A program made the position numbers and the translations under genes. DNA of 64,000 nucleotides from positions 1 to 64,000 of the forward strand of contig JABCZJ010000007.1 of assembly GCA_013289715.1 (NCBI GenBank), given 5' to 3'. Under the pieces are notes generated by a model. That model made no database searches. It was not told the DNA's origin and saw only the letters and a list, made by a program, of their open reading frames with translations. Origin of the DNA: Acidobacteriota bacterium (lineage in GTDB: Bacteria; Acidobacteriota; Terriglobia; Acidiferrales; UBA7541). This document shows positions 30,247-41,006 of the stretch, piece by piece (the stretch's first letter is position 1; each line of letters begins with the position of its first letter).

Positions 30247-31251
30247 ATGAAGCGGTCGGCAGGCATCACGATTTCCGCAGTGCTGGTCTTCATCGGCTCT
30301 GGCCTCACGCTGCTTTCGGCCGCCCTCATGCTCCTCGGCTTCGCTGTGATGCCTGCAGACGACATGCCTGCCGTCACTCGCGGCGCTGGCCTGATCATGT
30401 CCGTATTCATGCTGGGCCTGGCCGCGTGGGGCATTGCCACGGGCGTGAACCTGTTGCACCTGCGCGAATGGGCCAGAATTTCCATGATCGTCTTCAGCGG
30501 CCTGCTTCTGGTGATGGCTGTTCCGGGCCTGATCATGATGATCGTCATGCCGCTGCCCACTCCGCCCGTGCCCGCGGTGCCAAACGGCGAGCGGATTCCG
30601 CCGCTTGAGCACCTGATGACCGCCGTGCGCATCGGCATGGCGGTCTTCTACGCTTTGCTGGCTCTGTTAGGCGGCTGGTGGGCGTATTTCTTCAACTCGC
30701 GCCCAAGCAAAGAACAATTCCGCAACGCAGGAGCGCCAGGCCCCGCATGGATGCCCGCAGTGCTCGCGCCCACCGAATTGCCCGGCGCAACGAAAAGGCC
30801 CGTCAGCATCACGATCATCGCCTACCTCGCGCTCGTCGGCGCCTGCATGTTTCCCATCCTCAATATTCTGCATATGCCGCTCACCTTCCTCGGCTTCTTT
30901 TTCAGCGGCGGAAAAGCTGCGCTGATCGTGATCGGTTATATGTCCGTGCAACTCCTGATGGCCTACGGTCTGCTACAGCTGGAAAAGTGGGGCCGCAGCC
31001 TCGCCATCTACTATTTCAATTTCGCCATTTTCAATTCGATCATTTCCGTAATCCTTCCCGGCGCTCAAGCGCGCTACGAAGCAGCCACCGCCGCGATGCA
31101 AACCTCCATGGGCCTGCCGCCGACCCCCTTCCAGTTTCCCATCTGGTTCAGCCTGGTTTTCTCCCTCCCCATGATCGCCATTCAATTGTGGTTTGTAGTG
31201 ACGCGCAAGCAAGCCTTCGAAGGCCCGCACAACTCGCTCACCCCGCACTAG
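30247..31251 (+). CDS. Multipass membrane protein of unknown function
   Basis: 334 residues from ATG at 30247, which has GGGAGG six bases upstream. There are about seven hydrophobic segments: residues 5-30, 45-70, 75-100, 115-140, 185-215, 225-250 and 285-310. The two halves look related: each begins with a short basic stretch plus ITI/ITISA (MKRSAGITISAVL and KRPVSITIIAYLA), hinting at internal duplication. No transporter or enzyme motif is seen. Same strand as the DUF420 gene, 92 bases apart. Confidence 0.82.
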   Translation: MKRSAGITISAVLVFIGSGLTLLSAALMLLGFAVMPADDMPAVTRGAGLIMSVFMLGLAAWGIATGVNLLHLREWARISMIVFSGLLLVMAVPGLIMMIVMPLPTPPVPAVPNGERIPPLEHLMTAVRIGMAVFYALLALLGGWWAYFFNSRPSKEQFRNAGAPGPAWMPAVLAPTELPGATKRPVSITIIAYLALVGACMFPILNILHMPLTFLGFFFSGGKAALIVIGYMSVQLLMAYGLLQLEKWGRSLAIYYFNFAIFNSIISVILPGAQARYEAATAAMQTSMGLPPTPFQFPIWFSLVFSLPMIAIQLWFVVTRKQAFEGPHNSLTPH

Positions 31252-31377
31252 CCGCACCCCAGCCTCACGATATCCGCGCAAAGATTGCGCGCGCGCGACT
31301 GGCATAACCTCACGCGTTCGACGTAGAATGGAGCGAATCGTGTTTCTCTTTCCGTAATGCAAAGAGGCCCTAAAGCG

Positions 31378-31406
31378 TTGACGGGAGCGGGACTCGATGC
31401 GATAAT
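31378..31406 (+). promoter_or_regulatory. Sigma-70-type promoter of the atp operon
   Basis: TTGACG (31378-31383) and GATAAT (31401-31406) with a 17-base spacer. Transcription would begin near 31413, about 100 bases before the first atp start codon at 31516. It is the best hexamer pair in the 264-bp gap. Confidence 0.65.
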
Positions 31407-31515
31407 CGCGGCCTTTGCTTGAGCCTAGAAGTGTGTCCCGGAGCGGCTTGTCGCAATTCCGGGCAACAGTGTAACGACATAAATGGGGCAAACGTATTCG
31501 TAAGCTTTCCTAACG

Positions 31516-31983
31516 ATGGAAATCCTGCGCCAGCTCGGTGACCTATTTCTTCAAGCTGTGCCTACGGTCATCATCGTTTTCCTTTTTTATCTCCTCATGC
31601 GCTGGGCGTTTTTCACGCCCATTCAAAAAGCCATGGCAGAGCGCAGCGCGAAAATCGAAGGCGCGCGCGCCGAAGCCGCCGCGGTCGAAGCGGCAGCGCG
31701 CCAGGATCTGGATAATTACAACGCGGCTCTACGCAAAGCCCAGGGAGAAATTTACCTCGAGCAGGAAGACGCGCGTCAGGCCGTCCTGGACGAGCGCGCC
31801 AAAAATCTGAAAGCGCAACGCTCCCTGGCGCGCAAGGAAGTTGACGAGGCCAAGAAGCGCATCGAAGCCGAGCTCGCTGAAGCCCGCAAGGAAGTCGAGC
31901 GCCAAACTCCAGAACTGGCCAGCGCAATCGCGCGCGGCATCCTGGAAGGCAGCAATCCTCCGCGCGGCGGTGCGCGCCAATGA
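31516..31983 (+). CDS. atpF: F-type ATP synthase subunit b (b or b'), first copy
   Basis: 155 residues: an N-terminal membrane helix (VPTVIIVFLFYLLMRWAFF) and then a long charged coiled coil, the peripheral stalk. No signal peptide. It is first in the operon and its stop overlaps the next start by four bases (ATGA). Two tandem b-type genes imply a heterodimeric stalk, as in cyanobacteria and chloroplasts. Confidence 0.9.
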   Translation: MEILRQLGDLFLQAVPTVIIVFLFYLLMRWAFFTPIQKAMAERSAKIEGARAEAAAVEAAARQDLDNYNAALRKAQGEIYLEQEDARQAVLDERAKNLKAQRSLARKEVDEAKKRIEAELAEARKEVERQTPELASAIARGILEGSNPPRGGARQ

Positions 31984-32582
31984 CGTTCCGAGCCATGCAG
32001 CAAATAAGGTCCGCCGCTCGCGCGCTCTGCTTCCTGGTCATTTCTCTCGCGCTTGCCGCCGCCCCGGTATTCGCGCAAGAGGGTGATCGATCGCCCGCGG
32101 ATTCCACCACCGGCTGGGTTTTTCGCTGGCTCAATTTCGCGCTGGTCTTCGGCGCCATTGCCTATTGCATCGTGAAATACGCCGCGCCGGCCTTCCGCAC
32201 GCAGGCCGAAGAAATCTCCAGAAAAATCGCGGAGGGCGCCCGCGCCCGCGAAGCTGCCGAGCGCCAGCGCCGCGAAATCAAGACCAAGCTCGAAGGCCTA
32301 GAGCGCGAAATTGAGCAGCTGCGCGTGGATGCCAAGCGCGACGCCGAAGCCGAGGCGCAGCGCCTGCGCGACCTGGGCCGCGCCGAAGCAGAAAAAATCG
32401 AGCAAGCCGCGCGCGCTGAAATTGACGCAGCCGCGCGCACCGGCCGCATGGAACTGAAATCGCTGGGCGCTCGCCTCGCGGTGGAACGCGCGGAAGTATT
32501 GCTGCGCCAGGAACTAGCGCCAAAGTCCGAAGCCGCGCTGCTCCGCACTTTCATCGCCGAGCTGGAGAGGAGTGTCCATTGA
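31980..32582 (+). CDS. atpF: F-type ATP synthase subunit b, second copy with signal-like N terminus
   Basis: 200 residues. Unlike the first copy, the N terminus carries a cleavable-looking signal (ALCFLVISLALAAAPVFAQ), then a loop and the usual membrane helix (WLNFALVFGAIAYCIVKYAA), followed by an Ala/Glu/Arg coiled coil. An N-terminal signal before the membrane helix is known from acidobacterial b subunits and is absent in most phyla. It overlaps both neighbours by four bases. Confidence 0.9.
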   Translation: MTFRAMQQIRSAARALCFLVISLALAAAPVFAQEGDRSPADSTTGWVFRWLNFALVFGAIAYCIVKYAAPAFRTQAEEISRKIAEGARAREAAERQRREIKTKLEGLEREIEQLRVDAKRDAEAEAQRLRDLGRAEAEKIEQAARAEIDAAARTGRMELKSLGARLAVERAEVLLRQELAPKSEAALLRTFIAELERSVH

Positions 32583-33115
32583 GCGCCGTCGCCGAACGCT
32601 ACGCGGCCGCGCTCGCCGACGTCGCTCTCGAGCGCAAAAGCGGCGAAGCCGTGCGCAAAGACCTCGCCGCGTTCGTGGAAATATTTCTCGCTTCGGGAGA
32701 TCTGCGCAATGCTCTGGAAAGCCCCGCGGTGGACGGCGCGGTGAAGAACAAGGTCATCACCGCAATCGCCGCGAAGATGGGCCTGAACCAGGCCGTGCGC
32801 AATTTCGTGTACCTGCTCGTGGATCATCGCCGTACGCACTTGTTTCACGAGATCCTGCAAGTGTTCGGCACAGAGCTGAACAAGCGCCTGGGTATTGCTG
32901 AAGCCGAAGTCACCACCGCGCGCGCTCTCAGCGAGGCCGAAAAAAAAGAATTGCTCTCCGTGCTGCAGCGCCGCACGGGAAAAAAGATCGAAGCGCGCTT
33001 CGCGGAAGATGCGAACCTGCTCGGCGGCGCCGTCGTGCGCGTCGGTTCCACAGTTTACGATGGCTCAGTACGCGAGCAATTGAACCGCTTGCGCGAGGAA
33101 TTAGAAGCGGAATAA
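32579..33115 (+). CDS. atpH: F-type ATP synthase subunit delta
   Basis: Connects the F1 head to the peripheral stalk. 178 residues from a TTG start inside a TTGA overlap with the preceding gene, with GGAGAGGAG upstream. Family marks: VAERYAAALADVALERKSGE, NFVYLLVDHRRTHLFHEIL and the C-terminal NLLGGAVVRVGSTVYDGSV. Confidence 0.95.
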   Translation: MSAVAERYAAALADVALERKSGEAVRKDLAAFVEIFLASGDLRNALESPAVDGAVKNKVITAIAAKMGLNQAVRNFVYLLVDHRRTHLFHEILQVFGTELNKRLGIAEAEVTTARALSEAEKKELLSVLQRRTGKKIEARFAEDANLLGGAVVRVGSTVYDGSVREQLNRLREELEAE

Positions 33116-33187
33116 CAAACGCATCAGGACGCGGCAATGCGTGCTACAGCGCCGGCGTCACACGGTCACTAGAAAACAGGAGTCAGG

Positions 33188-34741
33188 ATGGCCAACATCA
33201 AAGCGGACGAAATCACCAAGATCCTGCGCGAGCAGATCGAAAATTATCAGCAGACCCTCGCCGTCGAGGAAGTCGGAACCGTCATCTCCGTCGGCGACGG
33301 CATCGCGCGCATCCACGGTCTCGACAAGTGCATGGCCGGCGAAATGATCGAGTTCCCGCACGACGTTTTCGGCATCGCGCTGAACCTCGAAGAAGATCAG
33401 GTCGGCGCCGTGCTCCTCGGCGATTACACCGAAATCAAAGAAGGTGACACCGTCAAGCGCACCGGCAAAATTATGTCCGTCCCCGTCGGCGATGGCATGA
33501 TCGGCCGCGTCGTCGACGCGCTCGGCAATCCCATTGACGACAAGGGCCCCATCCAATCCACCCAGCGCAATCCGCTCGAACGCCTCGCGCCCGGCGTCGT
33601 CGCCCGCCAACCCGTGCGCGAACCTATTCAGACCGGCATCAAGTCCATTGACGCCATGATCCCCATTGGCCGCGGCCAGCGCGAGCTAATTATCGGCGAC
33701 CGCCAGATCGGAAAAACCGCGATCATCATTGACACAATTCTGAATCAGCGGGGCGGCGACCTGATTTGCATCTACTGCGCCATCGGCCAAAAACGTTCCA
33801 CCGTCGCGCAGGTCATCAAGACGCTCACCGATTACGGAGCCATGGAGCACAGCATCGTCGTCGCCGCCACCGCTTCTGAATCCGCATCCATGCAATACAT
33901 CGCGCCCTTTGCCGCTTGCGCCATCGGCGAATATTTCCGCGATACCAAACGCCACGCCATCTGCTTCTACGACGATCTCTCGAAGCATGCGCAGTCGTAT
34001 CGCGAAATTTCGCTCCTGCTGCGCCGCCCGCCCGGCCGCGAAGCTTTCCCGGGAGACGTTTTCTTCCTGCACTCGCGCCTGCTCGAGCGCGCCGCGAAAT
34101 TGAATGACGAACTCGGCGCCGGCTCCCTCACCGCGCTCCCGGTAATCGAAACGCAGGCCGGCGATATTTCCGCCTACATTCCGACGAACGTGATTTCCAT
34201 CACTGACGGCCAGATTTTCCTGGAGGCCGACCTCTTCAATAGCGGCATTCGCCCCGCCGTGAACGCGGGCATTTCCGTCAGCCGCGTCGGTGGCAACGCG
34301 CAAATTAAAGCCATGCGCCAGGTCGCCGGCACCCTCCGCCTCGACCTCGCGCAATACCGCGACCTCGCCGCCTTCGCGCAATTCGGCACCGAGCAGCTCG
34401 ACAAAGCCACGCAAGCGCAACTCGCGCGCGGCCAGCGCTTGATGGAAATCTTGAAACAGGATCAGTACCAGCCCCTTTCCGTCGAAAATCAGGTCCTGAT
34501 CATTTTTGCTGCTTCCAATAAATATCTCGACGATTTGCCGGTCTCCGAATGCCGCCGCTTCGAAACCGAGCTGTATCCCTTCATCGAAACGAATTACAGC
34601 GGCTTGCTGAAATCGCTGCGCGAAAAGAAAGCATTCGACGACTCCAACAGGGCCGAAGCGAAAAAAGCGCTGGACGCTTTCAAGGAGCGCTTCAAGACCA
34701 CGATCCAGTCCGCCCCGGCGGTAGCGGCTCAGGCGAGCTAG
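33188..34741 (+). CDS. atpA: F-type ATP synthase subunit alpha
   Basis: Non-catalytic nucleotide-binding subunit of F1. 517 residues. P loop [10 protein letters not shown] near residue 170, then [20 protein letters not shown], the [20 protein letters not shown] motif and [21 protein letters not shown] lies nine bases before the ATG. The 461-codon antisense frame inside it (33686-35071) is a codon-bias shadow. Confidence 0.98.
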   Translation: MANIKADEITKILREQIENYQQTLAVEEVGTVISVGDGIARIHGLDKCMAGEMIEFPHDVFGIALNLEEDQVGAVLLGDYTEIKEGDTVKRTGKIMSVPVGDGMIGRVVDALGNPIDDKGPIQSTQRNPLERLAPGVVARQPVREPIQTGIKSIDAMIPIGRGQRELIIGDRQIGKTAIIIDTILNQRGGDLICIYCAIGQKRSTVAQVIKTLTDYGAMEHSIVVAATASESASMQYIAPFAACAIGEYFRDTKRHAICFYDDLSKHAQSYREISLLLRRPPGREAFPGDVFFLHSRLLERAAKLNDELGAGSLTALPVIETQAGDISAYIPTNVISITDGQIFLEADLFNSGIRPAVNAGISVSRVGGNAQIKAMRQVAGTLRLDLAQYRDLAAFAQFGTEQLDKATQAQLARGQRLMEILKQDQYQPLSVENQVLIIFAASNKYLDDLPVSECRRFETELYPFIETNYSGLLKSLREKKAFDDSNRAEAKKALDAFKERFKTTIQSAPAVAAQAS

Positions 34742-34750
34742 TCCGGTTCC

Positions 34751-35689
34751 ATGCCCACACTTCTCGATTACCGCCGCCGCATTCGCTCCGTGAAAAGCAC
34801 GCAGCAGATCACGCGCGCCATGAAATTCGTCGCCGCGGCGAAACTGCGCCGCGCGCAAGAAGGCGTCTTTGCCGCGCGCCCCTACGCCAAGGAAATTCTC
34901 CGCGTTCTGCGCTCCGCCGCCGCGCGCATGGAATCTCCCGCGCATCCTTTGCTGCAGCGGCGCCCCGAAGAGAAAATCCTGGTGATGGTTCTCACCGGCG
35001 ACCGCAGCCTTTGCGGCGCCTTCAATTCCAACGTGCTGCGCCACGCCATGGATTTCATCCGCGAACATCACACGCAGAAGCTGGAGTTGATCGTCGTCGG
35101 CAAAAAAGGCCGCGACACGTTGCGCAAGCGCGGCTTTTCGTTCGTCGCCGAATATCTCGACGTCTCCGCGAAAGTGGAATTTTCGAAAGCCAAGGAAATC
35201 GCCGCGCGCGTCGCCGAGCTTTACACCAGCGGTGAAGTGGACGCGGTTTACGCCATCTACAACGAGTTCAAAAACGTGATGGTCCAGAATCTGCGCGCCG
35301 AAAAACTCCTGCCCGTGGATCCTGAAGTCGTGAAGAAAGCAGCGGACGGCGAAGAACTCCTAGCCCATCACGCCGGCCCCGGCGGCTCCCTGCCCACCGA
35401 ACCAGCGCCCGGAGGCCAAGGCCGCCTGGTTGACTACATCTACGAGCAGCCGGTCGAACAAATTTTCAATGGTCTCGTCCCGCGCTACCTCGAAGGCGAA
35501 ATTTTCCGCATCCTGCTCGAATCCGCCGCCGCCGAACACGCCGCGCGCATGACCGCCATGGATTCAGCAACGCGCAATGCATCCGACCTGATCGAAAAGC
35601 TGACGCTGCGGATGAACAATATCCGCCAGGCAGCAATTACCAAGGAACTGATCGAAATCGTAAGCGGCGCCGCATCGGCAAATTCGTGA
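34751..35689 (+). CDS. atpG: F-type ATP synthase subunit gamma
   Basis: Central rotor shaft of F1. 312 residues, slightly longer than the usual 285-290; an Ala/Gly/Pro-rich insert near 205-225 (HHAGPGGSLPTEPAPGG) accounts for the excess. N terminus RRRIRSVKSTQQITRAMKFV and C terminus MTAMDSATRNASDLIEKLTL are both diagnostic. Confidence 0.97.
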   Translation: MPTLLDYRRRIRSVKSTQQITRAMKFVAAAKLRRAQEGVFAARPYAKEILRVLRSAAARMESPAHPLLQRRPEEKILVMVLTGDRSLCGAFNSNVLRHAMDFIREHHTQKLELIVVGKKGRDTLRKRGFSFVAEYLDVSAKVEFSKAKEIAARVAELYTSGEVDAVYAIYNEFKNVMVQNLRAEKLLPVDPEVVKKAADGEELLAHHAGPGGSLPTEPAPGGQGRLVDYIYEQPVEQIFNGLVPRYLEGEIFRILLESAAAEHAARMTAMDSATRNASDLIEKLTLRMNNIRQAAITKELIEIVSGAASANS

Positions 35690-37207
<1,518 letters not shown>

Positions 37208-37245
37208 TGCGCCGCAGCAAGCGCGAAGCAAGCGAATCGATATAA

Positions 37246-37719
37246 ATGGCCACGCTACCAGAAAAAATCGAGCTGCAAGTGGTGACGCCCGAGCGGCACA
37301 TTCTCAGCGAAGACGTCGACTCGCTTGAAATGCCCGGCAAAGACGGCTACCTCGGCATTCTCCCCGGCCACGCGCCGCTGATCACCGAACTCGGCGTCGG
37401 AATCCTCACCTACCACAAAGGCGGCGAAACGCGTTACCTCACGGTGATGTACGGTTTCGCCGAGGTCCTACCGGATCGCGTAATCGTCCTCGCGGAAATT
37501 TCCGAGCGCGCCGAAGAAATTGACGTCGCGCGCGCCACCGCCGCTCTGGAACGCGCCAGGGCCGACACGCCGAAGGCCGGGTCTACGGAAGCCGACTGGG
37601 ATCGCGCCAACGCCGCGATCGAACGCGCCACCGCCCGCTTGCAAGCAGCTACAAAGGCCGGCTCAGGATCCGGCGCAGCAGGCGCGGTGAGCCGAACCAT
37701 GCAGCACCAGGCCGCCTAG
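37246..37719 (+). CDS. atpC: F-type ATP synthase subunit epsilon
   Basis: 157 residues. The N-terminal beta sandwich reads IELQVVTPERHILSEDVDSL and GYLGILPGHAPLITELGVG; the C-terminal helices (ARATAALERARADTPKAGS and AAIERATARLQAA) are inhibitory in the family. It ends the operon b'-b-delta-alpha-gamma-beta-epsilon. Subunits a and c are not here. Confidence 0.96.
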   Translation: MATLPEKIELQVVTPERHILSEDVDSLEMPGKDGYLGILPGHAPLITELGVGILTYHKGGETRYLTVMYGFAEVLPDRVIVLAEISERAEEIDVARATAALERARADTPKAGSTEADWDRANAAIERATARLQAATKAGSGSGAAGAVSRTMQHQAA

Positions 37720-37813
37720 CCCTATGTCGCTTGTTTACTTTTGGATATCCCCGCATCCCCAGGCTTGGCGAGCGCATCGTATACCTATGGTACAAATGTA
37801 GTAGAAGGGGCGT

Positions 37814-38068
37814 ATGTCAGACATTACAGTGTATTCAACTTCCTGGTGCTGCGATTGCCGCCGGGCCAAATGCTTTCTGCGCGAACGCGGCATCCCGTAC
37901 CGCGAAGTCAATATTGATGACGACTCCGCGGCCGAAGCCATCGTGCTGCAAGTCAATAACGGCAAGCGCAAAGTGCCGATGATCGGCATCGAAGGCCGCT
38001 ATTTCTCCCTAAGCCCGTTCGATCCTTACAAGTTCGCTGAAGAATTGAAAATCCCTCTGAACAAGTGA
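37814..38068 (+). CDS. Glutaredoxin-like protein
   Basis: 84 residues with a glutaredoxin/NrdH fold. The active site WCCDCRRAKCFL fits CxxC (C12 and C15) with an extra cysteine at 13. The cis-proline region is KVPMIGIEGRYFSLS. Typical ring: beta ITVYSTS, helix, EVNIDDD. It probably reduces disulphides or mixed thiols in the cytoplasm; the partner is unknown. It follows atpC by 95 bases on the same strand. Confidence 0.9.
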   Translation: MSDITVYSTSWCCDCRRAKCFLRERGIPYREVNIDDDSAAEAIVLQVNNGKRKVPMIGIEGRYFSLSPFDPYKFAEELKIPLNK

Positions 38069-38131
38069 ACATGCAGCGCGTTGTTTCCCTACGGGATGCG
38101 TCTTGCGTCGCCAGCCCCGAACCGCATTTTT

Positions 38132-38155
38132 AGGGGCGCGTCTCAGACGCGCCCG
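38132..38155. repeat. Perfect hairpin in the gap between the glutaredoxin gene and nagA
   Basis: GGGCGCGTC and GACGCGCCC flank TCA, preceded by TTTTTAG and followed by GTTGCAGCAAC. It separates the convergent glutaredoxin gene and nagA and could terminate either. A T run lies on the plus-strand upstream side, which on the minus strand gives a downstream A run, so it is not a classic intrinsic terminator. It resembles the hairpin at 11552. Confidence 0.5.
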
Positions 38156-38174
38156 TTGCAGCAACTCCGGTAGG

Positions 38175-39350
38175 TCACGTCAGGCCGACGCCCCGCGTCA
38201 TGACTCCAGCCACATGCAAATCCGGCGTCAAAACCACCAGATCCGCATCGCCACCAATCGCCAAAATTCCTTTTTTCCCCGCGAGTCCCAGCCGCCGCGC
38301 CGGCAAAATCGTCGCCATGCGCAAAGCATCCACAAACGGCACGCCTACCTCAACCATAAATCGCAGCGCGCGATCTAGCGTCAGCGTGCTACCAGCCAAA
38401 TTGCCTTCCGAGTTCCGCACCACGCCGCCCTTCACCGTAACCTCAAAATTCCCCAACCGGTAATTCCCGTCGCGCATCCCGGTAGCCGATGTCCCGTCGC
38501 TCACCAGCAGCACCGTGTCAAATCCCTTGGTTCCCAGCAGCACCTGGATAGCTGGTCCCGCCACGTGCACACCGTCCGCAATAATTTCCGCGGTTATGTC
38601 CGTGTCAGTCATAATCGCGCTGATCACACCGGGATCGCGATGTGTAAACGGCCGCATCGCATTGTAAACGTGCACCGCATGCCGCGCTCCCGCTTCAAAC
38701 GCCGCGCGCGCCTGATCATAGTCCGCATCGGTGTGTCCCACCGCAACCACCAGCCCATCCGCCACCGCCCGCGCAATCAATTGCAAAGCCCCAGGAATTT
38801 CCGGCGCCACCGTGAGGATACGTACCAGTCCGTCCGCCGCAGCCCGAAATTTCTCGAGCACTTCAATCGAAGGCAGCGCAATAGACTCCGAGGGGTGCAC
38901 CCCGCGCCGCGCCTTGTTAATAAACGGCCCCTCCAGATGAATTCCCACAATCTCCGCCGCGGCCCGCGTATTCTCTTCCGTCTTTTCGTGGCTGCGCACG
39001 TACTGCGCAATCCCTTCCAGACTGTGGCAAGTCTCCTCGACCGGCGCCGTAACTGTCGTCGCCACCAGAGACGTAGTTCCAAACCGCGCCACGGTCGCCG
39101 TAATCGCGTCCAACGCCTCAGGGGTGGCTTCCATCACGTCGTGCCCACCCGCCCCGTGGATGTGCACGTCCACAAAGCCGGGAACCACGGTCATCCCCGC
39201 CGCCACATAATCCTTCGCGCCCGGCGGAATATGCACTTCGTCGCGATTGCCGATGGCGGTGATGCGCCCGCCTTCGACCACGATCACGTTGTCCAGGAGT
39301 TCTTCTTGCGGCGTCAGAATGCGCCCTGCGTAGATTGCGGTGGCCGTCAT
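38175..39350 (-). CDS. nagA: N-acetylglucosamine-6-phosphate deacetylase
   Basis: Removes acetate from GlcNAc-6-phosphate in amino-sugar recycling. 391 residues in the amidohydrolase fold: H63 and H65 in VDVHIHGAGGHD, metal ligand E140 in IHLEGPFINKARRG, H206 in VGHTDADYDQA, H227 in AVHVYNAMRPFTHR, and catalytic D285 in LLVSDGTSATGM. No other nag gene is adjacent. Confidence 0.95.
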   Translation of the reverse strand: MTATAIYAGRILTPQEELLDNVIVVEGGRITAIGNRDEVHIPPGAKDYVAAGMTVVPGFVDVHIHGAGGHDVMEATPEALDAITATVARFGTTSLVATTVTAPVEETCHSLEGIAQYVRSHEKTEENTRAAAEIVGIHLEGPFINKARRGVHPSESIALPSIEVLEKFRAAADGLVRILTVAPEIPGALQLIARAVADGLVVAVGHTDADYDQARAAFEAGARHAVHVYNAMRPFTHRDPGVISAIMTDTDITAEIIADGVHVAGPAIQVLLGTKGFDTVLLVSDGTSATGMRDGNYRLGNFEVTVKGGVVRNSEGNLAGSTLTLDRALRFMVEVGVPFVDALRMATILPARRLGLAGKKGILAIGGDADLVVLTPDLHVAGVMTRGVGLT

Positions 39351-39397
39351 GGCAATTCCATGCTACTTGAACTCACCCCGAAAATCAGCGCCCAGCC

Positions 39398-39425
39398 TTG
39401 CATCCTTTTCCTAGTCCGCTACAAT
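39398..39425 (+). promoter_or_regulatory. Promoter of the 56-residue basic protein
   Basis: TTGCAT (39398-39403) and TACAAT (39420-39425) separated by 16 bases; ATG of the small gene is at 39456. Confidence 0.5.
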
Positions 39426-39455
39426 CATGGGGCGCAACTTATGGGGAGGAATTGG

Positions 39456-39626
39456 ATGTCTTACGACAAGAGGTACGTAGCTCAGAAACGCCAGCGCCGC
39501 CGCCGCAAGACCGCCAAGGCGAAGGTGAAGCTGTACGAGCAAGGCAAACTGCCGCACGACAAGCTCCCCGCACTGGCCAAGAAGTTCCTGAGCCGCAAGA
39601 ACCGCGCTCTGAAAAAAGCCGAATAA
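39456..39626 (+). CDS. Small basic protein of unknown function (56 residues)
   Basis: The start ATG has GGGGAGGA five bases upstream, one of the best ribosome sites in the window; a longer frame to 38565 is antisense to nagA. Sequence is about 40% Lys/Arg with the core KRQRRRRKTAKAKVKLYEQG and ends in a predicted helix (LAKKFLSRKNRALKK). It may bind nucleic acid or ribosomes. I do not know a family for it. It has its own promoter and a terminator-like stem, so it is probably a real, well-expressed gene. Confidence 0.8.
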   Translation: MSYDKRYVAQKRQRRRRKTAKAKVKLYEQGKLPHDKLPALAKKFLSRKNRALKKAE

Positions 39627-39628
39627 AC

Positions 39629-39663
39629 AAAAAAAGAGGGGCGCCCGTGGGAGCGCCCCTCTC
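39629..39663. terminator. Two-way intrinsic terminator
   Basis: GAGGGGCGC (39636-39644) pairs with GCGCCCCTC (39653-39661). On the minus strand the stem is followed by seven T residues, ending the coiled-coil membrane gene at 39733; on the plus strand it is followed only by TCTTC but lies just after the 56-residue gene. Confidence 0.8.
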
Positions 39664-39732
39664 TTCGCTGCGGAGAGCCGAGTCAAAACCGCCAAGGATG
39701 ACTCGTTCCGTCGTGATGCGCCATCGGATGCG

Positions 39733-40587
39733 TCAGTTGCCGCCGGAAGTAGCAGCCTGCGCGTGCGTTGCATTCGCCTTTGGCACGCTCAAGTATCCGG
39801 TGATCTTGTCCTTGCCTACCTGGTTCACCACGAACTCCAGCGGAGCGCGCGCGCCACTTTCGAAGAAGTACAGCGGCTCGTTCGCCGTCAGGTTCCTCTT
39901 GTCATGGCGCTGGTCGTCAACAAAGATCGTGACGCCGTACTGGCTCTTCTTCAGGTTCGTAGCGTGCAGTTCCACCATCAGGTTGCCCACTTTCTCGCGC
40001 GAGTTCCTCTTGTCAATTGTGAACTCGTAGTAATCGCGCTCGCCCAGGCGGCGAAGTTCTTCCACTTCGTCGTGGTTGCGCGCGATCAACGTGCCGAATT
40101 CGCCCCGTGCCATCTGCAGGTTGTTCTTGGTGGCGTCCAGGTCGGTCTTCACGCCGTTGACGTCCGTGCCAATCTTACTCACGTCATCGACGCTGGCCTT
40201 CGTCGCCAGTTGCGCATTCGTCTGGTTCTGCATCTCCGCCAATTCCTTGGCGTCGTCTTCCTTGATCTTCTTGGCCTGCGAGCGCGCCTTAGAAAGCTCG
40301 CCCTCAGTCAGCTTCATCTTGTCGGTCACCACGCTCAATTCGCCTTGCAGTTGCGCGTTGGTGTCCTCCGCCTTAGCGAGGCGCTGGCTGACCACGTCGT
40401 CGTTCTGCTTGAACTGTTGCGCTTGGGTCGCCAAAGACTGCTCGAGCTCTTTCGAGCGCGTGGATGCGGTCCAGCCTGCACCGAGCGCTACCAGTGAGAC
40501 TACCGCGAGAGCAACCACAACGATCCCCACCCAGCGCGGCGCGGTGGCTTCGTCTGCGATCACTACGTCCTGTCGTTCTTCACTCAT
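39733..40587 (-). CDS. Membrane-anchored coiled-coil protein
   Basis: 284 residues from ATG at 40587, fixed by GGAGGAG upstream; an upstream extension to 40746 is non-coding. After a short cytoplasmic tail, one membrane helix (VGIVVVALAVVSLVALGAGW, residues 19-38) is followed by a coiled coil of about 120 residues rich in Asp, Lys and Gln (EQSLATQAQQFKQ and onward). The C-terminal domain is beta-rich with YYEFTIDKRNSREKVGNLMV and LYFFESGARAPLEFVVNQVG. Family unknown to me. Confidence 0.82.
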   Translation of the reverse strand: MSEERQDVVIADEATAPRWVGIVVVALAVVSLVALGAGWTASTRSKELEQSLATQAQQFKQNDDVVSQRLAKAEDTNAQLQGELSVVTDKMKLTEGELSKARSQAKKIKEDDAKELAEMQNQTNAQLATKASVDDVSKIGTDVNGVKTDLDATKNNLQMARGEFGTLIARNHDEVEELRRLGERDYYEFTIDKRNSREKVGNLMVELHATNLKKSQYGVTIFVDDQRHDKRNLTANEPLYFFESGARAPLEFVVNQVGKDKITGYLSVPKANATHAQAATSGGN

Positions 40588-40860
40588 GTTTTTCGCTCCT
40601 CCGAAAATCCCTTGCGGGCTAGGGAAGTGCAAGCCAAGAACCAAAGCGGGACAGCGCGGGAAGTGCCGGTAATCAGCTGATAATAGGTGAGTTACTGAAT
40701 CTCGGAGAGCCTGAGCCCGACGCTTCCGAAGCTTTCGCCCCTGCAAATTTTACGTGCCAGTAACATTTCTGCGTGGTGGAAGAAAACAGGCACTACGAAG
40801 TAGTAAAGCGTCGCGGAAGTACTAGAGCCAGCATGACGGATCGGATTTTGCCGTTGAATT

Positions 40861-40887
40861 TGTAGCGGTCAGCTCGAGCTGGGCACC
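40861..40887 (+). repeat. TGTAGCGGC hairpin element, copy 2
   Basis: TGTAGCGGT is followed by CAGCTCGAGCTG, a 12-base perfect palindrome, and GGCACC. Preceded by TTGAATT as at 63662. Confidence 0.6.
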
Positions 40888-40908
40888 TTTGATCTTGCCG
40901 TTGAACCT

Positions 40909-40945
40909 GTAGCGGCCGTTCCCGCGAAGCGGGACCGGGCAGCCG
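40909..40945 (+). repeat. TGTAGCGGC hairpin element, copy 3
   Basis: TGTAGCGGCCGT, then TCCCGC and GCGGGA arms around GAA, followed by CCGGGCAGCC. The arms and the CAGCC tail resemble copy 7 at 58443. Confidence 0.6.
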
Positions 40946-41006
40946 TTGCCGCAGGTTCTCTTGCGTCCTCTCCCACCCTGCGGCAACGCTGCCTTTCAAT
41001 TCGCCG

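Larger units (their letters stand above)
40588..41006. other. 419-bp gap with two TGTAGCGGC elements
   Basis: No gene. It contains hairpin elements at 40861-40887 and 40909-40945 in tandem, 21 bases apart, and the 3' flank of htpX. Confidence 0.5.

Noticed and set aside
33686..35071. 461-codon minus-strand frame inside atpA
   Set aside because: It is antisense to a certain gene, has no ribosome site and shows the composition of a codon-bias shadow.
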